Below, in pieces: positions 27,507 to 37,252 of a DNA stretch of 64,000 nt. Source of the DNA: Gammaproteobacteria bacterium (lineage in GTDB: Bacteria > Pseudomonadota > Gammaproteobacteria > Pseudomonadales > Halieaceae); the NCBI GenBank assembly GCA_030427485.1, contig JAUICG010000003.1, positions 220,454 to 284,453 on the forward strand. Reading direction: 5' to 3'. Position 1 is the first letter of the stretch. The number at the start of each line of letters is the position of its first letter. The notes beneath the pieces are model-generated. The model saw nothing but the letters and a program-made list of their open reading frames with translations. It made no database searches and was not told where the DNA came from. Made by a program: the position numbers and the translations under genes.

Positions 27507-29663
27507 ATGAGCGACAGTATCTACGACAAGGCCACCGCCACACCGGGCAGCTGGAAGGAGTTGGCTGAATCACAGATGCGAGGCAAGCGCCTCGACGATC
27601 TGGTCTGGCATACCGCCGAGGATATCGACGTGAAGCCGCTGTACACGGCGCAGGACATTAGCTCGCTGCAGTACACCGACACCATGCCGGGAATATCGCC
27701 CTACCTGCGCGGTCCCCAGGCCACCATGTACGCAGGGCGCCCCTGGACGATCCGGCAGTATGCAGGCTTCTCGACGGCGGAGGAGTCCAACGCGTTCTAC
27801 CGCCAGGCACTGGCCGCCGGCGGACAGGGTGTGTCCGTGGCGTTTGACCTGGCGACACACCGCGGCTACGACTCCGACCACCCACGCGTTTCCGGTGACG
27901 TTGGCAAGGCGGGTGTGGCGATCGATTCTGTCGAGGATATGAAGATTCTCTTCGATGGTATACCGCTGGAAAAAGTGTCCGTCTCCATGACGATGAACGG
28001 CGCGGTACTGCCCGTGCTGGCCGGCTATATTGTGGCTGCCGAGGAACAGGGGGTAGCGCAGAAAGACCTGGCGGGCACCATACAGAACGATATCCTGAAA
28101 GAGTTCATGGTGCGCAACACCTACATTTACCCGCCCAAGCCCAGCATGAAAATCATCGGTGATATCATCGCGTATTGCTCCGCCAACATGCCGCGCTTCA
28201 ATACGATTTCCATTTCCGGCTATCACATTCAGGAAGCCGGCGCCAACGCCGCGCTGGAACTCGCCTATACGCTGGCGGATGGCAAGGAATATATCCGCAC
28301 CGCGATCGACGCCGGCCTGGGTATCGACGATTTCGCGCCGCGCCTCTCTTTCTTCTGGGGCGTGGGCATGAACTTCTACATGGAGATCGCGAAGATGCGC
28401 GCGGCGCGTCTGTTGTGGGCGAAAATCGTCTCGGAGTTCAACCCCGTGAACCCGAAGAGTTCCATGCTGCGAACCCACAGCCAGACATCCGGCTGGTCGT
28501 TGACCGAACAGGACCCGTATAACAATGTGGTGCGCACCACGATAGAGGCCATGGCCGCGGTGTTTGGCGGCACCCAGTCGCTGCATACCAACGCGCTGGA
28601 CGAGGCCATCGCCCTGCCGACTGAATTTTCCTCCCGCATCGCCCGCAATACCCAGTTGATCATCCAGGAAGAGACGGGTATCACCAAAGTCGTCGATCCC
28701 TGGGGCGGTTCCTATATGATGGAAAACCTGACCCAGGATATCGCGGACAAGGCCTGGGAACTGATCGAGGAAGTGGAAGCCGCTGGTGGCATGGCCAAAG
28801 CGATTGAAACCGGGATGCCCAAAATGCGTATCGAGGAGGCCGCCGCGAGAAAGCAGGCGCGGATAGATCGGGGCGAAGATGTCATCGTTGGCGTGAACAA
28901 GTACCGCGTCAAGGGTGAGGACAATGTGGATATTCTCGATATCGACAACGCCGCAGTACGCAAATCGCAGCTGGCCCGCCTGGCGACGATCCGTGAGGGT
29001 CGCGATGAGAGTGCCGTGGAGGCCGCGCTCGACGCTATTTACCAGTGCGCGGTGAGCGGCGAGGGCAACTTGCTGGAACTGGCCATCGAGGCGACACGCC
29101 GCAGGGCGACAGTGGGAGAGATATCGTTCGCCATGGAGCGTGAATTCGGTCGTTTCAAAGCCCAGGCCCAGACGGTATCCGGCGTGTACGGCGCAGCATT
29201 CGAAGCGGACGAGTCCTGGCAGGATATCAGCAAGGAGATCGAGGGCTTTATCGCGCAGCACGGTCGCCGGCCGCGAATGCTGGTGTGCAAGATGGGACAG
29301 GATGGGCACGACAGGGGTGCCAAGGTCGTCGCCACCGCCTTCGCCGATGTCGGTTTCGACATCGACCTGTCACCGATGTTCTCCACACCCGAGGAAGTGG
29401 CCCGGCAGGCGATTGAAAACGACGTTCACGTCGTCGGCGCCTCCTCTTTGGCTGCGGGGCACAAGACGCTGGTGCCGGAACTGGTGGCTGAACTGAAGAA
29501 GCAGGGCGCTCAGGATATTGTGGTGATCGCCGGCGGGGTGATACCGCGGCAGGATTACCAGTTTCTGTATGATGCGGGTGTGAAGTGTATCTTTGGGCCG
29601 GGCACGCCGATTCCGCAGTGTGCACGGGAAGTGCTTGACGCGGTGAAAGCCGTTCAAAATTGA
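27507..29663 (+). CDS. mcm: Methylmalonyl-CoA mutase
   Basis: Adenosylcobalamin-dependent rearrangement of (2R)-methylmalonyl-CoA to succinyl-CoA. At 718 residues it is the single-chain form: an N-terminal TIM barrel ([63 protein letters not shown]) and a C-terminal B12 domain with DGHDRGAKV, His601 replacing the dimethylbenzimidazole ligand. ATG 27507 is chosen because GAGG lies eight bases upstream; the in-frame TTG at 27501 is unlikely. A palindromic repeat follows, then its GTPase chaperone gene. Confidence 0.97.
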   Translation: MSDSIYDKATATPGSWKELAESQMRGKRLDDLVWHTAEDIDVKPLYTAQDISSLQYTDTMPGISPYLRGPQATMYAGRPWTIRQYAGFSTAEESNAFYRQALAAGGQGVSVAFDLATHRGYDSDHPRVSGDVGKAGVAIDSVEDMKILFDGIPLEKVSVSMTMNGAVLPVLAGYIVAAEEQGVAQKDLAGTIQNDILKEFMVRNTYIYPPKPSMKIIGDIIAYCSANMPRFNTISISGYHIQEAGANAALELAYTLADGKEYIRTAIDAGLGIDDFAPRLSFFWGVGMNFYMEIAKMRAARLLWAKIVSEFNPVNPKSSMLRTHSQTSGWSLTEQDPYNNVVRTTIEAMAAVFGGTQSLHTNALDEAIALPTEFSSRIARNTQLIIQEETGITKVVDPWGGSYMMENLTQDIADKAWELIEEVEAAGGMAKAIETGMPKMRIEEAAARKQARIDRGEDVIVGVNKYRVKGEDNVDILDIDNAAVRKSQLARLATIREGRDESAVEAALDAIYQCAVSGEGNLLELAIEATRRRATVGEISFAMEREFGRFKAQAQTVSGVYGAAFEADESWQDISKEIEGFIAQHGRRPRMLVCKMGQDGHDRGAKVVATAFADVGFDIDLSPMFSTPEEVARQAIENDVHVVGASSLAAGHKTLVPELVAELKKQGAQDIVVIAGGVIPRQDYQFLYDAGVKCIFGPGTPIPQCAREVLDAVKAVQN

Positions 29664-29694
29664 TTTTGTCCTTCGTCGAGCCGATCCGCGGCGA

Positions 29695-29788
29695 TACCTG
29701 TACCCCTCGCAGGACACGCCGTAAACCCATCCATGGGGGCTCGCGTTCGGCGTCCCTGCCTCATACGGTCCTGCGAGGGGTACAGGTA
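29695..29788. repeat. 94-bp palindromic element with 21-bp perfect arms
   Basis: Arms at 29695-29715 and 29768-29788 (the left one begins TACCTGTACC) are perfect inverted copies around a 52-base centre. The centre contains two further nested dyads, ACGCCG/CGGCGT (29716-29721 with 29748-29753) and CCCAT-CC-ATGGG (29726-29737). It fills the gap between the mutase and meaB genes and encodes no protein. Its form resembles the extragenic palindromic repeats of marine gammaproteobacteria. No second copy is in the window. Confidence 0.85.
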
Positions 29789-29820
29789 CCACCACGTCTC
29801 TCCATCGCGCGCATTTCCGA

Positions 29821-30780
29821 ATGAAGCAGTTTAACCTACAAGAGCTACTCAGCGGCAACCGGCGCGCGCTGGCCAAGGCGATCACGCTGATCGAGAGCTC
29901 GCTCGACACGCACCGCGAGCAGGCGCAGGAGATTCTTGAGGAAGTCCTGCCGCACAGCGGTAACAGCATCCGCATCGGTATCACCGGCGTGCCGGGTGTC
30001 GGCAAATCCACGTTCATCGAGACCTTCGGTTTGTACCTGATAGAGCAGGGCAAGCGGGTTGCGGTGCTGGCCGTTGACCCGAGTTCGCCGATCGCGGGCG
30101 GCTCGATACTCGGCGACAAGACGCGCATGGAAGAACTGTCGCGCCGCGAGGAGGCCTTCATTCGGCCGACCCCCGCGTCCGGTGCGCTCGGCGGGGTCGC
30201 GCAAAAGACGCGCGAGACCATGCTGTTGTGCGAGGCGGCGGGCTACGATGTGATCCTGGTCGAGACCGTCGGGGTAGGGCAGTCGGAGTACCAGGTGGCG
30301 GGCATGGTGGATTTCTTTATGGTCCTCATGCTCCCGGGCGGCGGTGACGAATTGCAGGGTATCAAGAAGGGGATCATGGAACTGGCCGATGCGCTGCTCA
30401 TCAACAAGGCGGACGGTGACAGCGAAAAGCTGGCCGATATGACCAAGCGCCAGTACAGTAGCGCGATAAGCCTGCTGCGCCACAACAGCTTCTGGACGCC
30501 ACGCGTGATGACCTGTTCGGCCCTCACTTCGCGCAATATCGATGACGTGTGGAATATGCTGCAGGAGTATTACTTTGAAGCGCTGGAGTGCCGGGCCTTT
30601 GCCAGTAAGCGCAATCAACAAAACCTGGATTGGATGGGACAGCTGTTGAATGAGATGCTGTTGCTGAAGCTCTCGCAGAACAGCCGCGTGAAATCGCTGT
30701 TGCCGGCCCTGGAACGGGCAGTGGAGCGGCAGGAAATCACCGCCTTTGCCGCGGTCCGGCAAATTATGGATCAGTTGTAA
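29821..30780 (+). CDS. meaB: MeaB/ArgK GTPase, methylmalonyl-CoA mutase chaperone
   Basis: G3E-family GTPase that protects methylmalonyl-CoA mutase and gates cobalamin loading. The 319-residue protein shows Walker A GITGVPGVGKST, the switch segment AVDPSSPIAGGSILGDKTRM, VETVGVGQSE and NKADGD for guanine recognition, plus a C-terminal dimerisation arm. It follows the mutase gene on the same strand, separated by the palindromic repeat. A second, more distant paralogue lies at 34234-35229 beside the ethylmalonyl-CoA mutase gene. Confidence 0.95.
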   Translation: MKQFNLQELLSGNRRALAKAITLIESSLDTHREQAQEILEEVLPHSGNSIRIGITGVPGVGKSTFIETFGLYLIEQGKRVAVLAVDPSSPIAGGSILGDKTRMEELSRREEAFIRPTPASGALGGVAQKTRETMLLCEAAGYDVILVETVGVGQSEYQVAGMVDFFMVLMLPGGGDELQGIKKGIMELADALLINKADGDSEKLADMTKRQYSSAISLLRHNSFWTPRVMTCSALTSRNIDDVWNMLQEYYFEALECRAFASKRNQQNLDWMGQLLNEMLLLKLSQNSRVKSLLPALERAVERQEITAFAAVRQIMDQL

Positions 30781-30793
30781 GGCGGCTGCAGCA

Positions 30794-31111
30794 GTGCGCT
30801 TCGTTCCACTGGAAAAGCTGATCAACCTCTGTGACGGCTATTCACGGCAGTTTAAAATAGACAGTCTCCAACTCTTGCTGGTGCAGCACGAGGGCGAGCG
30901 CTATCTCTTTGAAGCGCACTGTCCGCACCGCTCACACCCGCTGCAAGCGGCAGTGATCGGCGATGGCATGATTCGCTGCCCCCTGCACCATTACGATTTC
31001 TCCCTGTCGGATGGGCGTTTGCTCCACGCTACTGAGCAACCCTGTCGGGCATTGCGGACCTTTGAGGTGGTCTATGAAGGCAATGAACTGGGTCTGTTGC
31101 TGGAGTATTGA
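30794..31111 (+). CDS. Small Rieske-type [2Fe-2S] protein
   Basis: A protein of about 105 residues with the Rieske ligands CPHRSH and, 17 residues on, CPLHHYDF (Cys-X-His and Cys-X2-His). The GTG at 30794 is the best start, 14 bases after meaB, since longer frames run into meaB. It is probably a soluble ferredoxin-like electron carrier for an oxygenase or reductase, but none is adjacent on the same strand. The last 40 bases overlap the convergent membrane-protein gene. Confidence 0.78.
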   Translation: MRFVPLEKLINLCDGYSRQFKIDSLQLLLVQHEGERYLFEAHCPHRSHPLQAAVIGDGMIRCPLHHYDFSLSDGRLLHATEQPCRALRTFEVVYEGNELGLLLEY

Positions 31112-31941
31112 AGGGCAGCATCGGACAGTTCCCCCTGCCTCACGATGGAGGGCGCGCTGGCACTGCTCTGCAGTTCCAGCATTGCGTCCTGGTTGACCTG
31201 GATGAGTCCGCGCCGGGGCCGGTCGAGATCAATTATAAGAAACACAATCAGTGTGATAAGTAGCGATACCAACACTACCGGCATCACAATGCGCTGTCCG
31301 GTCAGGCCGCTGGAATAACCCATCATGCCGCCGGAACTGACAAATACAATGAACAGCAGCAGCAGAACCGATTCCGGTACATGCATGCGCAGCAGCGCAT
31401 TGCGCTTACCCTGCGTGTCGATAAGGGTGTTCAGTGAATTTACAAATGCTCCGGTCGTCACTGCGCGAGGGTCTTCGGTGGTGGCGCGCACGGCCAAAGA
31501 CCAGAGTGCGTGCTGCAGATCCGCGATTTTCCTGTTTTCCTGTTCCCGTTCCAGGGAACGGGTAATATCGAGTTTTCCAGTCGCGATGCGCAGGTCAATG
31601 TACTCGCGCAGTAATTCATGTGTTTGCTCCTGCATGTGCGCGGGAAGCAGTTGCACGCGCAGTCTCGCGGTGTCGATTGCATTGGCTTCCTCTATCAGGG
31701 CCATGCTCCTGCTGTCGTAGCGCTGCATCGCCATGCTGAAGGTGAAACCGAGCAGCAGGGCCAACAGGCCGAGCATGCTTGCCTGTATGGACCCGGTGAG
31801 CGCCTTCAGTTCGCTGTTGGTGTGCTCCTGCACGAAACGACCGAGTTGAAAGCCGAGTTCATTGAATGCGATCATGATGAAAAACAGCGTGGTGACGATA
31901 GCGACGCTGCTGTAAGGGTAGAGTATTTCGAGATGGTTCAT
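31072..31941 (-). CDS. Membrane protein of the DUF4239 (bestrophin-like) type
   Basis: A 289-residue inner-membrane protein with hydrophobic segments at about residues 13-30, 54-72, 190-210 and 220-240, and a helical cytoplasmic or periplasmic domain between the second and third. GSIQASMLGLLALLLGFTFSMA and the following RYDSRSMALIEEANAI are typical of DUF4239 proteins. The function is unknown. It is the only gene in this part of the cluster with no metabolic link, and its 3' end overlaps the Rieske gene by 40 bases. Confidence 0.75.
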   Translation of the reverse strand: MNHLEILYPYSSVAIVTTLFFIMIAFNELGFQLGRFVQEHTNSELKALTGSIQASMLGLLALLLGFTFSMAMQRYDSRSMALIEEANAIDTARLRVQLLPAHMQEQTHELLREYIDLRIATGKLDITRSLEREQENRKIADLQHALWSLAVRATTEDPRAVTTGAFVNSLNTLIDTQGKRNALLRMHVPESVLLLLFIVFVSSGGMMGYSSGLTGQRIVMPVVLVSLLITLIVFLIIDLDRPRRGLIQVNQDAMLELQSSASAPSIVRQGELSDAALQYSSNRPSSLPS

Positions 31942-32126
31942 CGCGGTATGCGGGCCCTCAACGTGACGGGGCGCACTATATGCGGGGTTTGGGGAATAGG
32001 CAAGGAAGAGCGCAAGGGAGCCGATTTCACACCCGCCGCGCTACGCCCACCTGAGACCGAAAGCCTGATGGACGCTTCTGGCAAAATGACGTACAGTTTC
32101 AGCGGTTATTCTCAAGGGCCCCAACA

Positions 32127-33104
32127 ATGTCCCAGTTGCAAGTTGCCATAAACAGCCTCGACGCGCGCGATGTCGCGTCTGACCGTTCCAGAATTGCACA
32201 GCGAATGGAGGTCTTCCGGGACGTCCTGCCGACCAAAAGCCGACCTTTGCTGGTCAACCGGGGTACCACCGACCCCACATCGGTAGAGCCCCGCATCCCC
32301 GAAGTGGAGAATGCCGATCTCTCGGTAGACATCTTGCGCGCCGCGCTCGCGGGGCAGGGTGCCCTGATAGTCCGCGGGATGTTCTCGAAAGCTGAAACTG
32401 AAGCGTTGACGAAGGTGATAGATCGCGTAATGGATTGTGCGAACGAGCCCAAGAAGATACGCGATACCCTGGTTTCCCCTTACTTCTGCCCTCCGGAAAA
32501 CCTGGCGTCGATCATGCCGGAGAAACAATTGGAGTTGGCTGCGCTGCGCATGTTCAACGGCGCCAGCGGCGCGATCATGGCAGTGGAAGCGCCCAGCGTG
32601 GCGGAGTCCCTGCTGCAGTTCTACGACCAGCATGGTATCAGGCAACTGCTGGCCGAATACCTCGGCGAGGCCCCCTGTCTGTCGGCGAAAAAGTGGGTGT
32701 TGCGTCGCTCCCAGCTGCCGATCAATGCCAGTGGCTGGCACCAGGATGGTGCGTTTATGGGGACGGATATCAACAGTCTGAACCTGTGGATTCCATTGAC
32801 AGAGTGCGGCGGTGAAACCGGTGCCCCGGGCATGGATGTGGTACCGCGCAGGCTGTACGACATTGCCACGGCCGAGGGAGCCACGTTCGACTGGTCAGTG
32901 AGCGACGACCACGTCCAGCAGGGAGCATTTGCGGTGCAGCCTGTCGCGCCGGTGTTTCAGCCCGGCGACGCGTTCTTCTTTGATCACCTGTACTTGCATC
33001 GCACTCAATCCCGCGACGATTTCACCCGGGATCGCTACGCGATAGAAACCTGGTTTTTCGGCGAGACCACCTTTCCCAAGGACCAGATTCCCGTCAAGTG
33101 GTAG
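32127..33104 (+). CDS. Phytanoyl-CoA dioxygenase (PhyH) family protein
   Basis: Fe(II)/2-oxoglutarate-dependent oxygenase fold, 325 residues. The metal-binding HxD is in ASGWHQDGAFMG, the distal His in LYLHRTQS, and a likely 2-oxoglutarate Arg follows in RDDFTRDRYAIE. Members hydroxylate acyl-CoAs or small natural products, and no substrate can be deduced. It stands between the two halves of the ethylmalonyl-CoA gene cluster with its own 185-base upstream gap, and converges on mcl1. Confidence 0.82.
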   Translation: MSQLQVAINSLDARDVASDRSRIAQRMEVFRDVLPTKSRPLLVNRGTTDPTSVEPRIPEVENADLSVDILRAALAGQGALIVRGMFSKAETEALTKVIDRVMDCANEPKKIRDTLVSPYFCPPENLASIMPEKQLELAALRMFNGASGAIMAVEAPSVAESLLQFYDQHGIRQLLAEYLGEAPCLSAKKWVLRRSQLPINASGWHQDGAFMGTDINSLNLWIPLTECGGETGAPGMDVVPRRLYDIATAEGATFDWSVSDDHVQQGAFAVQPVAPVFQPGDAFFFDHLYLHRTQSRDDFTRDRYAIETWFFGETTFPKDQIPVKW

Positions 33105-33120
33105 TGCTCGTAAACGAGCA
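33105..33120. terminator. Short hairpin between convergent phyH-like gene and mcl1
   Basis: TGCTCGT-AA-ACGAGCA immediately follows the phyH-like stop codon. The folded form would have a 6-bp stem and a 4-base loop. There is no T-run on either side, so it is at best a weak bidirectional terminator. Confidence 0.35.
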
Positions 33121-33162
33121 TCTCGCCAGTTCGCGTCGCCGGTCTCCGAGACCTGGACGGCG

Positions 33163-34212
33163 CTAGAAACCGTATTGGGCCTTTAACTCCGGGTCCTTTT
33201 CCGCTATCAGGCGCGCCAGGTCCACCATCACCTTGCACTGCTTCCAGGAAGCGTCATCCTGCATTTTGCCTTCGACCATCACGGCGCCGCTGCCGTCGGG
33301 CAGTGCCTCCAGTACTCGCTTCGCCCAGGCTACTTCGTCAGGCGGCGGGCTGAATACCTGTTTGGCGATGTCGATCTGGCTGGGATGCAATGACCACGCG
33401 CCGACACAGCCCATCAGGAAGGCGTTGCGGAACTGGTCCTCACAGCCCAGCGGGTCGTCAATCGCACCGAATGGTCCGTAGAAGGGCAGAGCGCCCACGG
33501 CGACACAGGCATCCACCATACGGCCCATCGTGTAGTGCCACAAATCCTGCTGGTGAGTGGCGCGCTTGCCTTCGGGGTTGTTGGCATCGGGGTCATCGCG
33601 CACCACATATCCGGGGTGGCCACCACCGATTCGTGTTGTCTTCATACGACGTGACGCGGCGAGATCGGCTGGCCCCAGGCTCATGCCCTGGATACGCGGG
33701 CTGGCATTGGCGATCTCTTCCACGTTGGCCACGCCCAGTGCCGTTTCCAGCAGGCAGTGCAGCAGTATGGGTTTCTGCAGGCCGGCGCGCGCTTCCAGTT
33801 GGGCCAGTAACTGATCCACGAAATGGATATCCCATGCCCCCTGTATTTTCGGCAGCATGATCACATCCACCTTGTCGCCAGCCTCGGTCACAATGCGCGT
33901 GATGTCGTCGAGAAACCACGGGCTGTCGAGGCTGTTGATGCGTGTCCACAGCTGTGTGTCGCCAAAGTCATTGTCCCGGGCAATCCTGATGAAACCTTCC
34001 CGTGCGGCCTCCTTGTTCTCGATGGCGATAGCGTCCTCGAGATTGCCGAGGAGGATATCAACCCGCCTGGCGATGCCCGGCGCTTTCTCGACCATTTTCG
34101 GATTGCTCGGGTCGAAGAAATGGATCATGCGGGAAGGGCGCACTGGAATGTCGCGCACCGGTTGTGGCGCGCCGAGAGCCAGGGGACGGAAAAAATCACG
34201 GGGACTGCGCAT
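33163..34212 (-). CDS. mcl1: L-malyl-CoA / beta-methylmalyl-CoA lyase
   Basis: HpcH/HpaI-CitE superfamily lyase that cleaves beta-methylmalyl-CoA to glyoxylate and propionyl-CoA and condenses glyoxylate with acetyl-CoA to malyl-CoA. The 349-residue protein follows the Rhodobacter/Chloroflexus Mcl1 pattern closely: [60 protein letters not shown] with the magnesium Asp, and WSLHPSQI. The start at ATG 34212 has GGAGG six bases upstream. It is last in the operon mcd-mch-ecm-meaB2-mcl1 (21 bases after meaB2). Confidence 0.93.
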   Translation of the reverse strand: MRSPRDFFRPLALGAPQPVRDIPVRPSRMIHFFDPSNPKMVEKAPGIARRVDILLGNLEDAIAIENKEAAREGFIRIARDNDFGDTQLWTRINSLDSPWFLDDITRIVTEAGDKVDVIMLPKIQGAWDIHFVDQLLAQLEARAGLQKPILLHCLLETALGVANVEEIANASPRIQGMSLGPADLAASRRMKTTRIGGGHPGYVVRDDPDANNPEGKRATHQQDLWHYTMGRMVDACVAVGALPFYGPFGAIDDPLGCEDQFRNAFLMGCVGAWSLHPSQIDIAKQVFSPPPDEVAWAKRVLEALPDGSGAVMVEGKMQDDASWKQCKVMVDLARLIAEKDPELKAQYGF

Positions 34213-34233
34213 GTTTACCTCCAGTGGGGTTAC

Positions 34234-35229
34234 TCATTCACGGGTGTTTATGGGGCGTTGATCGAGTCGTCGTCGCAACGTTTCGTACTGTGTAAACAGG
34301 TTCATGTCCTGCGCCTGCAGTTCGGCCAGGAGTTGTTCTTCACCGCCGAGCCTGTCGACGCCGGCGGTGCCAAATTCTTCCAAGAGGCGTTTGTGCAGCC
34401 AGTAGGACTGGTAGCTCCGGCGCCGCGAAACGAGTTCATTGCGGGATTGTAGCAATCGGTAATGTTGCTCCAGCGCATCCGCCAGTGCCTCTATACCAGT
34501 GCCGTTGGCTGCACTGGTCGCCAGTACCGGTACCTGCCAGTGGCCGTCGGGATGGGTGCGATGCAGTGCGGATTCCAGCTCAGACAAAGTGCGCGTCGCC
34601 ACCGCGCCCATGTCCGACTTGTTAACCACCAGGATGTGTGGCACTTCGAGAATGCCAGCCTTCAGGAACTGGACACTGTCGCCCGAGCCGGGCTGCGCGA
34701 CATAGCAGGTCGTGTCACACAGTCGCGCGACATCGACCTCGCGCTGGCCAACGCCCACGGTTTCGATCAGTACCATGTCAAAGCCTGCGAGCATGACGAT
34801 GCTCATCGGCCAGACCTCGGCGCTCAGGCCGCCAAACTGGCCACGGTTCGACAGCGAGCGCACAAAGACACCATCGTCCACCGCGCTGGTCTGCATACGC
34901 AGGCGGTCTCCCAGCAGGGCACCCCCGCTGATGGGGCTGGACGGGTCGACAGCGAGTACCGCTACGCGCAGACCACGCCGCCGCCATACCCTGATCAATG
35001 AGGCGCTCAGCGTGGATTTTCCGGCGCCGGGCGGGCCGGTGATGCCGATCAATTGCCCGCCGGGCTTGTCCTGGTGCTGCTGTAAGTGCGCAAGCAGCGC
35101 GGCGGCTTCGCGGCGGGCGGCGGGCCGCCGGTCGTCGAGCAGGTTGAGCGCGTTGGCGACTGCTGCGCGATCGCCGCTGGCGATCGCGGCTGCGCAGGCA
35201 GGGGGGCTATCTGCTTCAGGCAGGCTCAT
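34234..35229 (-). CDS. Second MeaB/ArgK-type GTPase, probably ethylmalonyl-CoA mutase chaperone
   Basis: A 331-residue G3E GTPase: Walker A GITGPPGAGKST, AVDPSSPISGGALLGDRLRM, VETVGVGQRE and NKSDMG. It is clearly paralogous to MeaB at 29821-30780 but diverged, especially in the N- and C-terminal thirds. It lies 11 bases after the ethylmalonyl-CoA mutase gene and 21 bases before mcl1, so it probably serves that mutase specifically; this is inference from position and from the known pairing of such GTPases with B12 mutases. Confidence 0.87.
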   Translation of the reverse strand: MSLPEADSPPACAAAIASGDRAAVANALNLLDDRRPAARREAAALLAHLQQHQDKPGGQLIGITGPPGAGKSTLSASLIRVWRRRGLRVAVLAVDPSSPISGGALLGDRLRMQTSAVDDGVFVRSLSNRGQFGGLSAEVWPMSIVMLAGFDMVLIETVGVGQREVDVARLCDTTCYVAQPGSGDSVQFLKAGILEVPHILVVNKSDMGAVATRTLSELESALHRTHPDGHWQVPVLATSAANGTGIEALADALEQHYRLLQSRNELVSRRRSYQSYWLHKRLLEEFGTAGVDRLGGEEQLLAELQAQDMNLFTQYETLRRRLDQRPINTRE

Positions 35230-35240
35230 AGCACAGTCAT

Positions 35241-37241
35241 TCAGCCGGCAGGTTCCAGTCCATTGGCTTCGCGGATAATCGTCACCATGCTGTTCATAAT
35301 GGTATTCATGTCCACATCCTTGGGGGTAAACACCGCTTTCAACCCCTGTGCCTGCAGGCGCTGCGCATCCTCTTCCGGGATGATACCGCCGATCACCAGC
35401 GGTATGTCGGAGGCGCCGATCTGCTGCAATTCCCGGCTGATCTCCTGCACCAGCTCCAGGTGGCTGCCGGACAGCACCGAGAGTCCGATCAGGTGTACGC
35501 CTTCCTCCTGTGCCGCGCGCGCTATTTGCGCGGGGGTGAGGCGTATGCCTTCATAGACGATTTCAAAGCCCGCATCGCGTCCCTTGACCGCGATTTGTTC
35601 AGCGCCATTGCTGTGCCCGTCCAGGCCGGGCTTGCCGATGAGCAGGCGCAGCGGGCGCCCCAGCGCTTCGCCGGTTTTGCGCACCCGGGCGCGTACAGCT
35701 TCCAGCGCGGCGGCGTCACCCGGCGCGACGGGAGCGATATCAATGCCGGTGGGAGCCCGGTACTCGCCGAATACCGTGCGCAACACCTCGCTCCATTCCC
35801 CGGTGGTGACACCGGCGCGCGCGCACTCAATCGAGGCGGGCATGATATTGTCACCGCCGCTCGCGGCATCGCGCAACTGTCGCAGCGCCGCCTCGACCCT
35901 GTCCTTGTCGCGCGCCGCGCGAAATGCCCGCAGCGATGCGATCTGCTCGCGCTCGGCCCGCTCGTCCACCTTCATGATGCCGGACTCTTCCCCCGCCGTG
36001 AGCGGCGATTCGGCGGACTCCTGGAAACAATTCACGCCGACGATCTTGAGTTCGCCGCTCTCGATATTGCGCAAGCGCCGCGTATGGCTCTGTACCAGTT
36101 CGCGCTTGATGTAGCCGTTGTCAACGCAGGCTACCATGCCGCCGTGCGCCTCTACCCGGGCCATTTCCGCTTTTGCCCCGTCCATCAGTTCCTGCACCTT
36201 GGCTTCCACCACGGGGGAGCCGTCCAGCAGGTCGCCGTACTCGAGTAAATCGGTTTCCAGTGCGAGCACCTGCTGCATACGCAGTGCCCACTGCTGGTCC
36301 CAGGGACGCGGCAGCCCAAGGGCCTCGTTCCACGCCGGCAATTGTATCGCCCTGGCGCGTGCGTTTTTCGACAGGGTTACGGACAACATTTCCAGCACAA
36401 TGCGCTGCACGTTGTTCTCGGGTTGTGATTCCGTCAGGCCGAGCGAGTTCACCTGAACGCCATAGCGAAAGCGACGCTGTTTGGGGTCGGTCACGCCGTA
36501 ACGTTCACCTGTCAGGGTGTCCCACAGACGGCTGAAGGCCCGCAGTTTGCAGGTCTCTTCCACAAAGCGTATACCGGCATTCACGAAGAATGAGATACGC
36601 CCGACGACATCGGCAAAGCGTTCGGGCGGAATCTGGCCACTGGCCTGTACCGCATCCAGGATCGCCATCGCCGTGGACAGCGCGTAGGCCAGCTCCTGGG
36701 TGGGTGTGGCGCCCGCCTCCTGCAGGTGATAGCTGCAGATATTGGTGGGATTCCATTTGGGGATGTGCTGTACGGTGTAGGCGATCAGGTCGGTGGTCAG
36801 GCGCACCGAGGGCTCGGGCGGGAAAATGTAGGTGCCGCGGGACAAATACTCCTTGAGCACATCATTCTGTGTGGTGCCCTGCAACTGCGAGGGGTCCACG
36901 CCCTGGCGTTCCGCCACGGCCACGTAGAGCGCGAGCAACCAGGGCGCAGTGGCGTTGATGGTCATTGAGGTGTTCATCTGTGCCAGCGGAATCTGCTCGA
37001 ACAGGGTTTCCATGTCGCCGATGTGGTTGATGGGTACGCCGACTTTTCCGACTTCGCCGTGTGCCAGCGGATGGTCGGAATCGTAGCCGGTCTGGGTGGG
37101 CAGGTCGAAGGCGACCGACAGCCCTGTTTGCCCGCGGCTCAGATTGGTACGGTAGAGTTCGTTGGATGCACTGGCCGACGAGTGGCCGGAGTAGGTGCGC
37201 ATCAACCAGGGTCGATCACGTTTCACTGTTTCCTGACTCAC
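35241..37241 (-). CDS. ecm: Ethylmalonyl-CoA mutase (MeaA type)
   Basis: Adenosylcobalamin-dependent mutase converting (2R)-ethylmalonyl-CoA to (2S)-methylsuccinyl-CoA. The 666-residue protein has the MeaA/Ecm hallmarks: RDRPWLMRTYSGHSSASASN, AFDLPTQTGYDSDHP, MNTSMTINATAPWLLAL, QGTTQNDVLKEYLSRGTY, and the C-terminal B12 motif KPGLDGHSNGAEQ with His543. Shorter than methylmalonyl-CoA mutase and lacking its N-terminal arm, it can be told apart from the mutase at 27507. GTG start at 37239-37241, GAGGAT upstream; 11 bases separate it from both neighbours. Confidence 0.95.
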   Translation of the reverse strand: MSQETVKRDRPWLMRTYSGHSSASASNELYRTNLSRGQTGLSVAFDLPTQTGYDSDHPLAHGEVGKVGVPINHIGDMETLFEQIPLAQMNTSMTINATAPWLLALYVAVAERQGVDPSQLQGTTQNDVLKEYLSRGTYIFPPEPSVRLTTDLIAYTVQHIPKWNPTNICSYHLQEAGATPTQELAYALSTAMAILDAVQASGQIPPERFADVVGRISFFVNAGIRFVEETCKLRAFSRLWDTLTGERYGVTDPKQRRFRYGVQVNSLGLTESQPENNVQRIVLEMLSVTLSKNARARAIQLPAWNEALGLPRPWDQQWALRMQQVLALETDLLEYGDLLDGSPVVEAKVQELMDGAKAEMARVEAHGGMVACVDNGYIKRELVQSHTRRLRNIESGELKIVGVNCFQESAESPLTAGEESGIMKVDERAEREQIASLRAFRAARDKDRVEAALRQLRDAASGGDNIMPASIECARAGVTTGEWSEVLRTVFGEYRAPTGIDIAPVAPGDAAALEAVRARVRKTGEALGRPLRLLIGKPGLDGHSNGAEQIAVKGRDAGFEIVYEGIRLTPAQIARAAQEEGVHLIGLSVLSGSHLELVQEISRELQQIGASDIPLVIGGIIPEEDAQRLQAQGLKAVFTPKDVDMNTIMNSMVTIIREANGLEPAG

Positions 37242-37252
37242 GGGGCTTATCC

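Noticed and set aside
27570..29309. Long open frame on the minus strand across the methylmalonyl-CoA mutase gene (579 codons)
   Set aside because: It is a codon-position shadow of GC-rich coding DNA. The predicted protein is His/Arg/Gly-rich low-quality sequence with no motif, and the plus-strand mutase is certain.
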